This document shows positions 1 through 8,687 of a stretch of DNA of 64,000 bases, piece by piece (position 1 is the first letter of the stretch; the number at the start of each line of letters is the position of its first letter). The notes under the pieces are model-generated. The model saw only the letters and a program-made list of their open reading frames with translations. It was not told where the DNA came from and did not search any database. The stretch lies in the NCBI RefSeq assembly GCF_010111755.1, contig NC_088956.1, positions 868,001-932,000 of the forward strand, written 5' to 3'. The position numbers were made by a program, and so were the translations under genes. The stretch is from Nakaseomyces glabratus. Its lineage: Eukaryota > Ascomycota > Saccharomycetes > Saccharomycetales > Saccharomycetaceae.

Positions 1-455
1 GCCTTCTTTAGTGCCTCTGGTAGATCATCCTTGAAAGCGTCATTAATCTGAGTTGGTCTCAGAGCATAAGCGTTCGCAAAGGAGATCAAGGTAACCGCGT
101 CCAGCTTGGAGTCCTTGTCCAGCTTCAAATAGTTGTCGATCATCTTGTTCACCAACTCGGTGGCGTGCTCCTCACTGCTTTGTTGGTGGTAAAGGTAAGC
201 CTCCACAGAGGACAATGCATAGTGGTATTGTTCAGAGTGGATGCCTTCAAAGTCATCAAGCGCGTATCTTAGTATAGCATTGGCATCACGCAAAACCAAC
301 TCGCCAGCCGTCAGCAAGGGTTCGCTTCTGTCCTCATTGATGCTCAGCTTCAAGCCCTTGGCTAGCTCAATAGCCAGCGCAATCTTCAAGTTGTTGGCCA
401 ACACAACTTTGGCATCACGGCCCTTCACTTTATCAAACGATACCTGGGAAGCCAT
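1..455 (-). CDS. MES1: Methionyl-tRNA synthetase, N-terminal part (partial)
   Basis: Cytoplasmic methionyl-tRNA synthetase, which charges initiator and elongator tRNA-Met. Only the first ~151 codons are inside the window; the catalytic domain lies beyond base 1. The visible part is the GST-like appended domain that in yeast docks on Arc1. It has the conserved stretches LANNLKIAL near residue 20 and DANAILRY-(x2)-DDFEG near residues 55-68, which line up with S. cerevisiae Mes1. The start is the first ATG of the frame at 455. It is divergent from the YGR266W-like gene across a 908-bp T-rich spacer, the same neighbour pair as S. cerevisiae YGR264C/YGR266W. Identity is confident; completeness cannot be judged. 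Confidence 0.93.
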   Translation of the reverse strand, partial: MASQVSFDKVKGRDAKVVLANNLKIALAIELAKGLKLSINEDRSEPLLTAGELVLRDANAILRYALDDFEGIHSEQYHYALSSVEAYLYHQQSSEEHATELVNKMIDNYLKLDKDSKLDAVTLISFANAYALRPTQINDAFKDDLPEALKK

Positions 456-1363
456 ATTCTTGTCACTCGTTAGATGCTCCTAAATAACAAGTACTATTTG
501 TGTATATATATTTGTATTATTTTACTAAAAAGCTGATCTTGAAGTAGACGTCCGAACTACCCTGTCCCTACATCCTTACCAAACCCCCACCCAGGTCCGC
601 TTAGTCAATTTGCAATCAGTCATCGAGCTAAAGCCCATCGCCACTATTGCGATCATTCAAACACCAAAGTCAAATTGTGAATTTTGTTTTTTTTTCAAAT
701 TTTTTTTTCACTGGAAACAATTTCACTAACAATTTCACTAACAAACACCCGCACAAAATCTAAGCTTTTTGTCAAATCCTGATGGAAGGGTTGCCAATTT
801 TCTTGAATTTTTTCATTTTTTTTCACTTTTTTTTCAGAAAAAAATTTTCTGATTTTTTTCACTTTCAATGCAAGCAGAGAAGCGATGAAGGAACGGGGGC
901 AGCTAAGGCCGCCCTTCAGTTGAACACGCTCGTCAGAGGGCACTTATCTTGGCACGTCCACGTCCACGTCGATCGAGGAATTGGGCTCTGGCTTAAATGT
1001 TACCCGGATCGTTCATTCTCTTGGGTGTTTCAGATTTTTCACTTTCTTGCGGGTAACAAATGTTGAACTTCTCGTCTATTTTTAGGGGATTTTCTGTTTG
1101 CATTTCTTGAATTCCAAATGAAAAATTAACTGGCTGCTCGCTGGTTGAAAGTGCCGTACAGTTCTTTAATGCTCATCGCAAGGACGGGCCCATCGCCTAT
1201 ATTAAAGTATCGGCAAGGATGCATAAGGTTTCTCGAATGATATAAGTTCTGGATGCTCTTTTATTTGTAGTGTATATTATCCTTGTAGCGTAAAAGTTTG
1301 GGGGCGGGTGCAAGAGACACATTTCTTTAATATTTAAAAAATTCATTTGGACTGATTGAGAGC
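456..1363. promoter_or_regulatory. Divergent promoter MES1 / YGR266W
   Basis: This is a 908-bp spacer with no supported gene. From 680 to 870 it is strongly poly-T on the plus strand, and TTTTTCACT recurs four times (near 703, 821, 853 and 1028). A perfect 8-bp inverted repeat, TCAGAAAA/TTTTCTGA with a 3-base spacer, lies at 834-852. A PAC-type element CTCATCGC (GCGATGAG on the minus strand), typical of ribosome-biogenesis promoters, is at 1172-1179. Short ORFs here (695-943 minus, 782-1066 plus) are low-complexity T/A-run translations and were not accepted. Confidence 0.5.
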
Positions 1364-3469
1364 ATGACTTCAGAAGACGGTGTTAGCGGGGACTGGGATG
1401 CGACCCAGTACCACAAGCTGGTGGAAGGCGTGGATAGTTGCAGTGATACCTCGCCAATTAAGCAGGACGGTGTTGTATGCGGGCCGACTTTGAGACTCAA
1501 GTCGATTGACTACGAGAGGGATGTCTGGCTGGGGTCTATGCTGATTGTAGTTCGGGATGCCTTTGACCCTTCGTCGCCAAGAGCCCCAAAGGTCACATAC
1601 GAGCTCGGTGGAGGCTCGCATTCAGGTGAGTTCCAAGGCAAGCTTTTCCACACCGATTACTTCGGTGACGACAATTCCAATAAGAGTGTGTTCCAGTTCT
1701 ACAGGTACGACATTGAGCTCCCATTGGCCGACAATGAAGCCGAGTGTAAATACACAGTTGCCGACAAAGCTGAAGAACACTATAGGTTTTTCATCCCAGG
1801 GAGAAATCAGAACTGTAACTCTATCTCTTACTCTTGCAATGGGTTTTCCCTCTCAGTTGATACAACCAAGTTCAAGGGCTCGCTGTGGTACGATATTCTG
1901 CAAAAGCATGCTAATGTACACTACCATGTAATGCTTGGCGGTGGTGATCAGATTTACTCAGACTCTGTTAAAATTTATAGTGAACGTGTCAAGAAGTGGC
2001 TAGAGACTCATGACCCAGTGAAGAAATACACAATGAAAGCCGACGAATTCTTTGTCAAAGAAGTAGCAAACTTTTATTTGAAAGAGTACTTGGAATGGTA
2101 CGGCTATGGACATTGGAAAGGAGCTACTGAAAAATCTAAGACCACTCAGCGCTGCTTTCCGATTGCAACAGCGACGATTCCATCGGTTAATATGTGGGAT
2201 GACCATGACATTATCGATGGTTTCGGTTCTTATCCCGATCGATTTATGAGCACAAACGTGTTTAGTTCTTTGGGTAATATCGCCTACAAGTACTATATGC
2301 TCTTCCAGCATCATGTAAGTATTGAAGAAAAGCAAGCATACTTGGAAGACAAGCATTGGGTATTGAGTAAAGGAAAAGGTGCTTTCATTCAGCAACAATC
2401 TCACTCAGTATTCACTAGGCTAGGACCTTCAATTGGTTTGTTAGGATTAGACTGTAGAACTGAAAGAAAACTAAAGGCCATTCTTCCAAAGTCGACATAT
2501 GATATTGCATTTGAGCGTATCACAAAAGAGCTTCAAGCCAAAAGGTTCGATCATTTGTATTTAATGTTAGGTGTCCCAATTGCGTATCCCAGGTTGGTTC
2601 TTTTGGAATATATTTTCTCTTCAAAGCTTTTGGCGCCAATAAAATATTTATCAAAAAAAGGTATTTTTGCGAAAGGTTTAGTTAATGAATTTAATGGTGA
2701 TGTTGAATTGCTTGATGACTTGAACGATCATTGGTGTGCACACTATCACAAGAAGGAGAGAAATAATTTTATTGCGGCATTACAAGATTGGGGTGCCAAA
2801 TACGGTGTTAGAATAACAATTTTATCTGGAGATGTGCATCTTGCCGCTGTTGGTAGATTCAGATCTAAATTGCACAGACACCATTTGATTACCTCAGAAG
2901 AAACCAAAAAGGAAAACGAGGAGATTCTTGATAGTGCGCAAGAAGATAATAGGCTGATGTTTAATGTTATCTCAAGTGCCGTTGTTAATACACCACCTCC
3001 GGATGGTATGGCAAAACTATTGCAAACCAAAAATCGTATTCATAAATTTGATTATGAAACTGATGAAGATTCGGTACCACTATTCAAAATGAATCCGGAT
3101 CAAAAATCTAAAAGAGACGAAGATTGTTTCTTGAATGGAAGAAATTGGTCTGATTTAATACCAGTAGAAAATTTAATGAAAAACAAATATTTAGCAAATA
3201 CATTTAAGGTTGAAAACGGAGACAAAGTTCTACCTGGTATGGTCAAAGAAGGGCTGGGTTTTGAAGTTAAAAATAAAAAGCCCAAATCGGATGAAAACCC
3301 ATTGTATCCTGTAACACCAAATGGAATAATGGTAACTATTCATGTTGAGAAGGACCGTAAAAGCAATGCATCTGAGAGCACCATGTACAGTTTCCCTATT
3401 CCCGAATTGACAGTTAAAGGGGAGAAGTTGTCTCATAAGGGTGCAAAGCACTTAGTTGGGTTCCACTAA
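1364..3469 (+). CDS. YGR266W: PhoD-like metallophosphatase-fold protein, YGR266W ortholog
   Basis: The protein has 701 aa, the same length as I recall for S. cerevisiae YGR266W, whose product is reported at mitochondrial outer and plasma membranes and has no proven reaction. PhoD-like metal-site motifs are visible: GGDQ near residue 191, WDDHD near 277 and SGDVH near 488. These suggest a binuclear-metal phosphoesterase fold. No signal peptide is evident. The start is the first ATG of the frame. The first ~900 bases are clearly GC-richer than the rest. Convergent FOL2 follows, matching the YGR266W-YGR267C pair. Orthology is confident; enzymatic function is inferred only from the motifs. Confidence 0.92.
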   Translation: MTSEDGVSGDWDATQYHKLVEGVDSCSDTSPIKQDGVVCGPTLRLKSIDYERDVWLGSMLIVVRDAFDPSSPRAPKVTYELGGGSHSGEFQGKLFHTDYFGDDNSNKSVFQFYRYDIELPLADNEAECKYTVADKAEEHYRFFIPGRNQNCNSISYSCNGFSLSVDTTKFKGSLWYDILQKHANVHYHVMLGGGDQIYSDSVKIYSERVKKWLETHDPVKKYTMKADEFFVKEVANFYLKEYLEWYGYGHWKGATEKSKTTQRCFPIATATIPSVNMWDDHDIIDGFGSYPDRFMSTNVFSSLGNIAYKYYMLFQHHVSIEEKQAYLEDKHWVLSKGKGAFIQQQSHSVFTRLGPSIGLLGLDCRTERKLKAILPKSTYDIAFERITKELQAKRFDHLYLMLGVPIAYPRLVLLEYIFSSKLLAPIKYLSKKGIFAKGLVNEFNGDVELLDDLNDHWCAHYHKKERNNFIAALQDWGAKYGVRITILSGDVHLAAVGRFRSKLHRHHLITSEETKKENEEILDSAQEDNRLMFNVISSAVVNTPPPDGMAKLLQTKNRIHKFDYETDEDSVPLFKMNPDQKSKRDEDCFLNGRNWSDLIPVENLMKNKYLANTFKVENGDKVLPGMVKEGLGFEVKNKKPKSDENPLYPVTPNGIMVTIHVEKDRKSNASESTMYSFPIPELTVKGEKLSHKGAKHLVGFH

Positions 3470-4028
3470 CTGCACTTGTTTGTATTTAATAGGAGTTTAA
3501 AATCTCTGAGTTGAGTTAGGTGTTCTAGTAGTCTAATTTCTTCACCTAGCAAACTCAAAATATTTATTACTTTATAATTAATTATTAATATCAGATTCTA
3601 TTTAGATATTTGTAACCGTCATAATACTATAGCTATTATCAATTGTTGCATAATTTCATTTGAAAAATGTGATCGAGCTAATTTCGTTGTTGAATCATGG
3701 GAAATTAGTTACGAGTGAGATATTGTTCATTAAGGTTCAATCTTACATATAGTCTATTATTTTGTGAAAGACTTTTTGTCAATTCTAGGTTACACAATAA
3801 AAAAGATGCATGTCTATATGATCGTAAATAGTTTTATCAATAATTTACAAGTTCGATATGATTGATTATTATCGATATTTGACTTCAAGTTATGATTCCA
3901 ATTCCAACAGGTTCTAGTAGTTGCTTTCTATCATTTATTTATTAACTTTGTCATGGTTTTTCATTTAGTGGCATAAGGTAATGCATTCAGTAAATAGAAA
4001 TTAGAAATTCATTTACCTCAATTTCATG
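3470..4028. other. Intergenic, convergent YGR266W / FOL2
   Basis: AT-rich spacer between two 3' ends. I see only the expected 3'-UTR and polyadenylation sequence, with no ORF or RNA gene. Confidence 0.6.
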
Positions 4029-4766
4029 TTATATTGAGCGTCTTCCCAACAATGTTAGAAACTCTTCTCTTGTTTTATGTGATCTGAAACACCCCATCAT
4101 GCAGGATGTCATGGTAGATGAACCAGTTTTCTGCACACCTCTTGAGACCATACACATGTGACTGGCTTCAATCACCACAGCAACACCAAGTGGTTTCAGT
4201 ATCTCACTCAAAGCCATTGCAATCTGTTTGGTTAATCTTTCCTGTACTTGTAATCTTCTTGCATACATCTCAGCAAGTCTGGCAAGTTTACTTAGACCGA
4301 TGACTTTCTTGTTTGGGATGTAACCAATGTGTACTTTGCCAAAGAATGGAACTAAGTGGTGTTCACACAGAGAGTATATTTCAATGTCACGGACAATGAC
4401 CATTTCGTCATGGTCTTCTTCGAATACAGCATTGTTGATCACATCGTCCATTATATTCGTTTGATAACCTTTGGTAAAGAAAAGCATGGCCTTGGCATAC
4501 CTCTGTGGTGTGTCCAGTAAGCCTTCTCTGGTAACATCTTCACCCAATTCTTCAAGAATAACCTTCACCGCATCGGCAATTCTGCCAGTCCGTTGTTTCT
4601 CTTCTTCTTCGGTTTCATGTGCTCTAGTTCTAGCACCTTTACTTGGCCATGAAAGACCATCAGAGGCTACTGTTGGTATGCTTGTGTAAGGCGATGCTGG
4701 TCTTGTGTTCAATGGAGTTCCAGTTCTTTCCATGCTGCTTAATCTATGGTTTAAGGCTTGTTGCAT
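4029..4766 (-). CDS. FOL2: GTP cyclohydrolase I
   Basis: Converts GTP to 7,8-dihydroneopterin triphosphate, the first step of folate/pterin synthesis in the cytosol. The protein has 245 aa, close to the usual fungal length. The C-terminal two thirds are nearly invariant. The zinc and active-site motif [17 protein letters not shown] lies near residues 130-147, the second zinc cysteine is in SHMCMVSRG near residue 204, and [10 protein letters not shown] precedes the catalytic core. The N-terminal ~55 residues are variable, as in other yeasts. The start is the first ATG of the frame at 4766. The next gene upstream is EFM5 on the same strand, about 1 kb away, where S. cerevisiae has HUA1. Confidence 0.97.
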   Translation of the reverse strand: MQQALNHRLSSMERTGTPLNTRPASPYTSIPTVASDGLSWPSKGARTRAHETEEEEKQRTGRIADAVKVILEELGEDVTREGLLDTPQRYAKAMLFFTKGYQTNIMDDVINNAVFEEDHDEMVIVRDIEIYSLCEHHLVPFFGKVHIGYIPNKKVIGLSKLARLAEMYARRLQVQERLTKQIAMALSEILKPLGVAVVIEASHMCMVSRGVQKTGSSTMTSCMMGCFRSHKTREEFLTLLGRRSI

Positions 4767-5818
4767 TGCGAAACAAATATCAATTAAAAAAGGAAAATAG
4801 GAATATAATCACACCAAATAGCGATGCGAGCTGAATCAGAATGCAATATTAATGTAGCTCTGAAGTGCTTTTTTAGTATTTTAGAATTTATTAAATAGTT
4901 CAAGATGCCAATTACAAAGATGGCAGAAGCAACAGATATTGTTAAGCCTAAGATTAAGTGTATACACAATAATTTTTCAACTATTATACTGTCTGCTTCA
5001 CTTTCAAAATTTTATTTCACATTTAATTTCAAACATTGCCAAATGGACATCATTCGCAAAAGTCCCCTAGAAGTCGTTGTGGATAGCTCTAATCCATACG
5101 ATCGAAATCCCAGAAATTGTGACTAAACTGTGTTTAATTGGGATAACCGAACCCTCCTCCCAACGCTCAATTAGCAGCAGAAATGGTCCTACACATGAAC
5201 ATGCAACTCTGACAACACAATTGAGAAAAGACTTCGTCTGTTAGGTTTCATGTGATTTTTGCAGAAAACCCATTTCTTGTTTTATTGATGATGATGATGG
5301 ATTGATGATGAATATCATCTATTCAAGTACCAAGGATATCAGTAGAAAGCCCGATGTCTTATAGAAAAACGAAGAGAGTGCTGTGCGTGGAGAGGAAATG
5401 CTTGGTAATTGGAGTGTCAGTGAATGTGCCTTTTAATATACACACTATAATGTGTTTGACATTAGATGACCTTCTAATTCTATAATCAAGGGACGATGAT
5501 ATCTAATGGTTAACTACCTATTGATGAAAAAGATTGTTAATAGTATACAAGATAACTCACAGATGTCCTTCGTATTCATATTTTTGATGTTCTGGTGATA
5601 TCTTGTAGGTATGAAAGATGCGGCAAACCTTTAAATTGGTGATATTGCGTAAGCACAGCGGTCACCTGATATGGTGAATCGGAATTCCAAATAACTGTAG
5701 AGCTAGTATGTTGACTTATTACTTTATTGAATTGTTTTCTATTTGCCAATCAGGTGAGTTTGGTCCATTCAATTGTATATATCTATAATAGGGACGATTA
5801 CATAAGTCGAGTTGCACT
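4767..5818. other. Intergenic between FOL2 and EFM5
   Basis: About 1.05 kb without a supported gene. It holds the FOL2 promoter and the EFM5 3' region. Short GATGAT repeats lie near 5286-5310. A 73-codon plus-strand ORF at 4905-5126 has no recognisable domain and was not accepted. An ATCACATG octamer (minus strand, 5249-5256) resembles centromere CDEI, but no AT-rich CDEII or CDEIII follows. Confidence 0.5.
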
Positions 5819-6727
5819 TCATTTCGAGAACTTCCAACCACTCCACTCGAAATTGGCGTAGCATCTGAATTCATTACTTAGACCGTTACCGTGTTCTGGG
5901 TAGAAATCTGTTATCTCGGTGTCAGGGTATGCTTTTTTTATAACTTGTGCCATTCTTTCACCGGTACAACTGATCAAACGATGTTTCAGTAGACCATCGC
6001 TCGTCTTTGAGCCATCCTTTGGAGCTAAAAGACTCTTGGCAGTCTGTGCTGATTTACTTTGGCAATCCTCGTTCAAGAAAGGTGGATCTATCAATAATCT
6101 GTCTACTTTGCCTTTCAGTTTGTCGTCAAAATCAAGTGGCTTGTTGTAATCATAGAAGAAGAAGTGGTCTTTTCCTGCTAGGAGCTCGAATCTTGTGTCA
6201 TATTCGAATAAATAGATGTGTTTGGTAGGGATCTCGGAGTCGTCCCTCTTTTGGATTGCTGCATACACGGATGGTGCACTAACGATAGCGATAACCGTGG
6301 TGGCATCGGCTCCTTCTAACAGAGCATCGGCTAGTTTGTCTGCGGTGGAGTCGCTGTACCAGAATTGAGATAGCTGCCAGTCCTCCTTGAACAGGTTCAT
6401 ACCTTCTTGCTTCTTCTTCTTTTGGAAGTCAGCATCTGATTCATCGTATAGTTTTTGGAACTCTTGTTGGCGTTGTTGCTCCTCTTGTCTAAACTCTTGG
6501 AGAGCTAATAGGGCATTAGCGGATAGTGTTCTGAACGTACGTTTTCTCAATCTTCAAATCGATGCCGCAAGGACAGGATGCTCGACAGTAATTGTCGATA
6601 CTGCTTGGTTTCTCGATGTAAATGAGTACACGGTTAGTAATTAGCTCTGGTGCTGTGCCTGGAGAATTCGGGCGCATCAGGAACGCATATGTACATACAG
6701 TTCTGTCTCAGAGTCTGAACCTGACAT
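5819..6727 (-). CDS. EFM5: eEF1A lysine methyltransferase (spliced, two exons)
   Basis: N6-adenine-methyltransferase-like (class I SAM) enzyme. In S. cerevisiae it methylates Lys79 of eEF1A (YGR001C). Exon 1 is 6699-6727 (29 nt) and exon 2 is 5819-6530; the joined CDS is 741 nt, or 246 aa. The 5' splice site is GTATGT at 6698, the branch TACTAAC at 6639-6633 and the 3' splice site TTCAG ending at 6531. Splicing gives an acidic start (MSGSDSETEL) followed by TLSANALLALQEF. Unspliced, the frame stops after 16 codons. The DPPF catalytic motif (LLIDPPF) is near residue 155. The 3' site was chosen by protein continuity. EFB1, whose product acts on the same substrate, lies directly upstream on the same strand. 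Confidence 0.92.
6531..6698 (-). other. EFM5: Spliceosomal intron of EFM5
   Basis: 168-nt intron with consensus GTATGT (6698-6693) and TACTAAC (6639-6633). The branch adenosine is about 103 nt from the AG at 6532-6531. A perfect 6-bp hairpin TCGACA/TGTCGA with a 5-base loop lies in between (6582-6598) and could shorten the effective distance and mask upstream AGs. Confidence 0.85.
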
Positions 6728-7242
6728 GGTCAATGGTGTGCTTGCTCTTTAGTTTTTAAGGGTTTTTGTACTTGATGTGTTGTAGTAGGGTGAGAACAAA
6801 GCTTATATGTGCAATCATATAGCCATCAGCCAATATGATCAGCATTTGCAAAAAAAAAAATTTGCGATGCGCTAGAGAGATTACGGAACTACGGTGTCAA
6901 AAGAAAATTGCCTTACAAGAGTAGAATGACGGAGTTGGTCTGAGGAGAGAGAGACTTTTGCAAGCTTCAGTAACAGCTAGCTGATCCGATTAGGTTTTGA
7001 TAATTACATTAAGATATAGAAAATACACAGCAAATTTTTATGTACCCTACCCATCTCAAAAAGGGAATAGCTAGGTTTAGGTCTCTACTAAGTTAAGAGA
7101 TAGCACTGCTACCAGTTCCTTACAGGTTAGTGAGGCATCAGAAAACTCTGGAATCTTTAAAGGTCTCTTTTTAAATCATTAATTGAATAGGTATTATAGT
7201 CTAAAGGTTTTTATGAACATACATGCGAACTAAAAAGGGAGC
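6728..7242. other. Intergenic between EFM5 and EFB1
   Basis: About 515 bp holding the EFM5 promoter and EFB1 3' region. I see no ORF or RNA gene; there is an A-run followed by T-rich sequence near 6850. Confidence 0.5.
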
Positions 7243-8281
7243 TTACAACTTTTGCATAGCAGCGATATCGGTGGATTGGACGTGGTCTTCGTCGTCTTCG
7301 ATAGCTTGCTGTAGGTCATCCAAAGAAACCTTGGCGTCTTCAACAACACAGTTGATTTGCAACTTCTTGATACCGAAACCAATTGGGATAAATTGGTGAG
7401 CACCCCAGTTCAAACCGTCCATTTGGACAGCCTTGGTGTTGGCAAGCATTTCTTCCAAGTCGGTTTCGTCATCCCATGGCTTGACATCCAAGGTGACAAT
7501 AGACTTAGCAGCTGGCTTTGGACCCTTAGCAGCCTTTCTCTTGTTGTATTCTTCCAATCTTTGAGCCTTCAACTTTTCAGCTTCTTCATCGACTTCGTCG
7601 TCAGAGCCAAACAAGTCGACGTCATCGTCGTCTTCTTCTTCAGCGGCAGCGGAAGCACCGGAAGCAGCTGGGAAGGAGTCGAATTCATCGGCCTTGGCAG
7701 CGATGTGGTTGAACCATCTAGAGAAGTTTGGGTAAGCGGTTCTGAAAGCCTTGTAAGCTTCAACATCAGCTTGAGTGGCAGAAGTACTGTACCAATAAAA
7801 AATTCCATTTTCTAAGTAGGTTTTTTATCATCCTGTTTTTCTTTTACCCCAGTATTAAATATTAAAAATACACTTCCTGAGGCAAAAGAAATTTTAAAAA
7901 AACCACATAGTAAATATTATTTTTCATTCTTGTTAGTAATTAAAATTCGAGAAAACTCTTGAGGAGCAGAAAGGGAAGTTTTAGACTTTCAAATTTATAA
8001 CCCAGAATTTAGAAGGATCAGACACCGTGAAATCAATCACATCTCTTTTGTCACTCATACCGGGGGTCTTACTTCCCGTCATAAACACGGACCAAAGAAT
8101 AAGTTCATCATAAAAAAAAACTAAACCAGGGATCTTATCAAAGTCTTTTTTTTTCCTCTTTCCATATCCATCTTCAATTGCAAATAAATTATCCTCCATA
8201 CCCTTCAACGTAGGACTTTTCACCCAAAACAGTGTTCAATTCCTTGACAGTGTCAATCTTAGAGAAGTCAGTGAAAGCCAT
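7243..8281 (-). CDS. EFB1: Translation elongation factor eEF1B alpha (spliced, two exons)
   Basis: Guanine-nucleotide exchange factor that reloads eEF1A with GTP. Exon 1 is 8202-8281 and exon 2 is 7243-7786; joined they give 207 aa (206 in S. cerevisiae). The junction falls at KSYVEG/TSATQADV, matching the yeast protein. The N-terminal GST-like part is followed by an acidic linker EEEDDDDVDLFGSDDE near residues 85-100. The C-terminal GEF domain contains SIVTLDVKPWDDET, FIPIGFGIKKLQI and the terminal DIAAMQKL. Codon use is strongly biased to highly expressed-gene codons. A TATAAAAG box lies ~120 bp upstream of the ATG. The 415-nt intron hosts a snoRNA. The gene is divergent from SFH1. Confidence 0.97.
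7787..8201 (-). other. EFB1: Spliceosomal intron of EFB1, host of snR18
   Basis: 415-nt intron. The 5' splice site is GTATGG (8201-8196), which departs from GTATGT at position 6. The branch TACTAAC is at 7938-7932. The 3' splice site is TACAG ending at 7787. The branch adenosine to 3' AG distance is ~146 nt, with several skipped AGs (CTCAG, AACAG, CTTAG). The chosen AG is fixed by protein continuity. Confidence 0.88.
8013..8116 (-). ncRNA. SNR18: Box C/D snoRNA snR18 (U18) inside the EFB1 intron
   Basis: On the minus strand there is a box C ATGATGA at 8111-8105 and a box D CTGA at 8021-8018, about 90 nt apart. Between them is the antisense element TTTGGTCCGTGTTT (about 8083-8096), which is complementary to the conserved 25S segment AAACACGGACCAA. 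In U18 snoRNAs this guides 2'-O-methylation of 25S rRNA. A D'-like ATGA (8082-8079) directly follows the guide. S. cerevisiae snR18 also sits in the EFB1 intron, so host and guide are conserved. Exact 5' and 3' ends are approximate. Confidence 0.9.
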
Positions 8282-8687
8282 TGTATATGTGTGTGTTTTA
8301 GTGTGGGAATGTAATTTCAACCTTCCGTGAAATAAAATACAGAAATTGACCGACAAGTTAAGAGAAATGAAGAAAGACGTTGAAAGATTTAACCCATAAC
8401 CTTTTATATTCCAAGAGATGGGGCAATCATAGAAATGAAAAAAAATTTTTCATTTTTCTTCGCGAAGTGAAAAGAAAAATTTTCTTCGTATGTAGGTATG
8501 GTCATCGCTTTTCACATGCACTTTCTTACATAGTGATCTTCTGCAACTTCTGTAAATGTGAAGAGGAGCAATAGAAGAGCCATTTATTGCTCTTCAGCTA
8601 TTGCTCCTACATAAAGAACGATTTGACACTTCAGTAGATAGTGCAAGATTGGCGTAAGGGTACGGTAACTAGTTGCGAAGAATCACG
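8282..8687. promoter_or_regulatory. Divergent promoter EFB1 / SFH1
   Basis: The spacer is 406 bp. For EFB1 there is a TATA box TATAAAAG on the minus strand at 8408-8401. An RRPE-like AAATTTTTCA and a CTTCGCGAAG palindrome lie in the A/T-rich stretch 8436-8490. A large imperfect inverted repeat is at 8564-8608, close to the SFH1 start. Confidence 0.6.
8564..8608. repeat. Large inverted repeat upstream of SFH1
   Basis: The outer arms AGGAGCAATAG and CTATTGCTCCT (11 bp, perfect) are followed inward by AAGAGC/GCTCTT pairing with a 2-base bulge and an 8-base loop. Its centre is ~100 bp before the SFH1 ATG, so it may be in the SFH1 5' UTR. Confidence 0.75.

Noticed and set aside
4905..5126. 73-codon ORF upstream of FOL2
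   Set aside because: Short, domain-free and in promoter sequence.
5249..5256. CDEI-like octamer near the EFM5 locus, which is beside CEN7 in S. cerevisiae
   Set aside because: No ~80-bp AT-rich CDEII and no TTCCGAA-type CDEIII at the right spacing.
7357..7815. 152-codon ORF antisense to EFB1
   Set aside because: Antisense shadow of a biased gene, extending into intron sequence.
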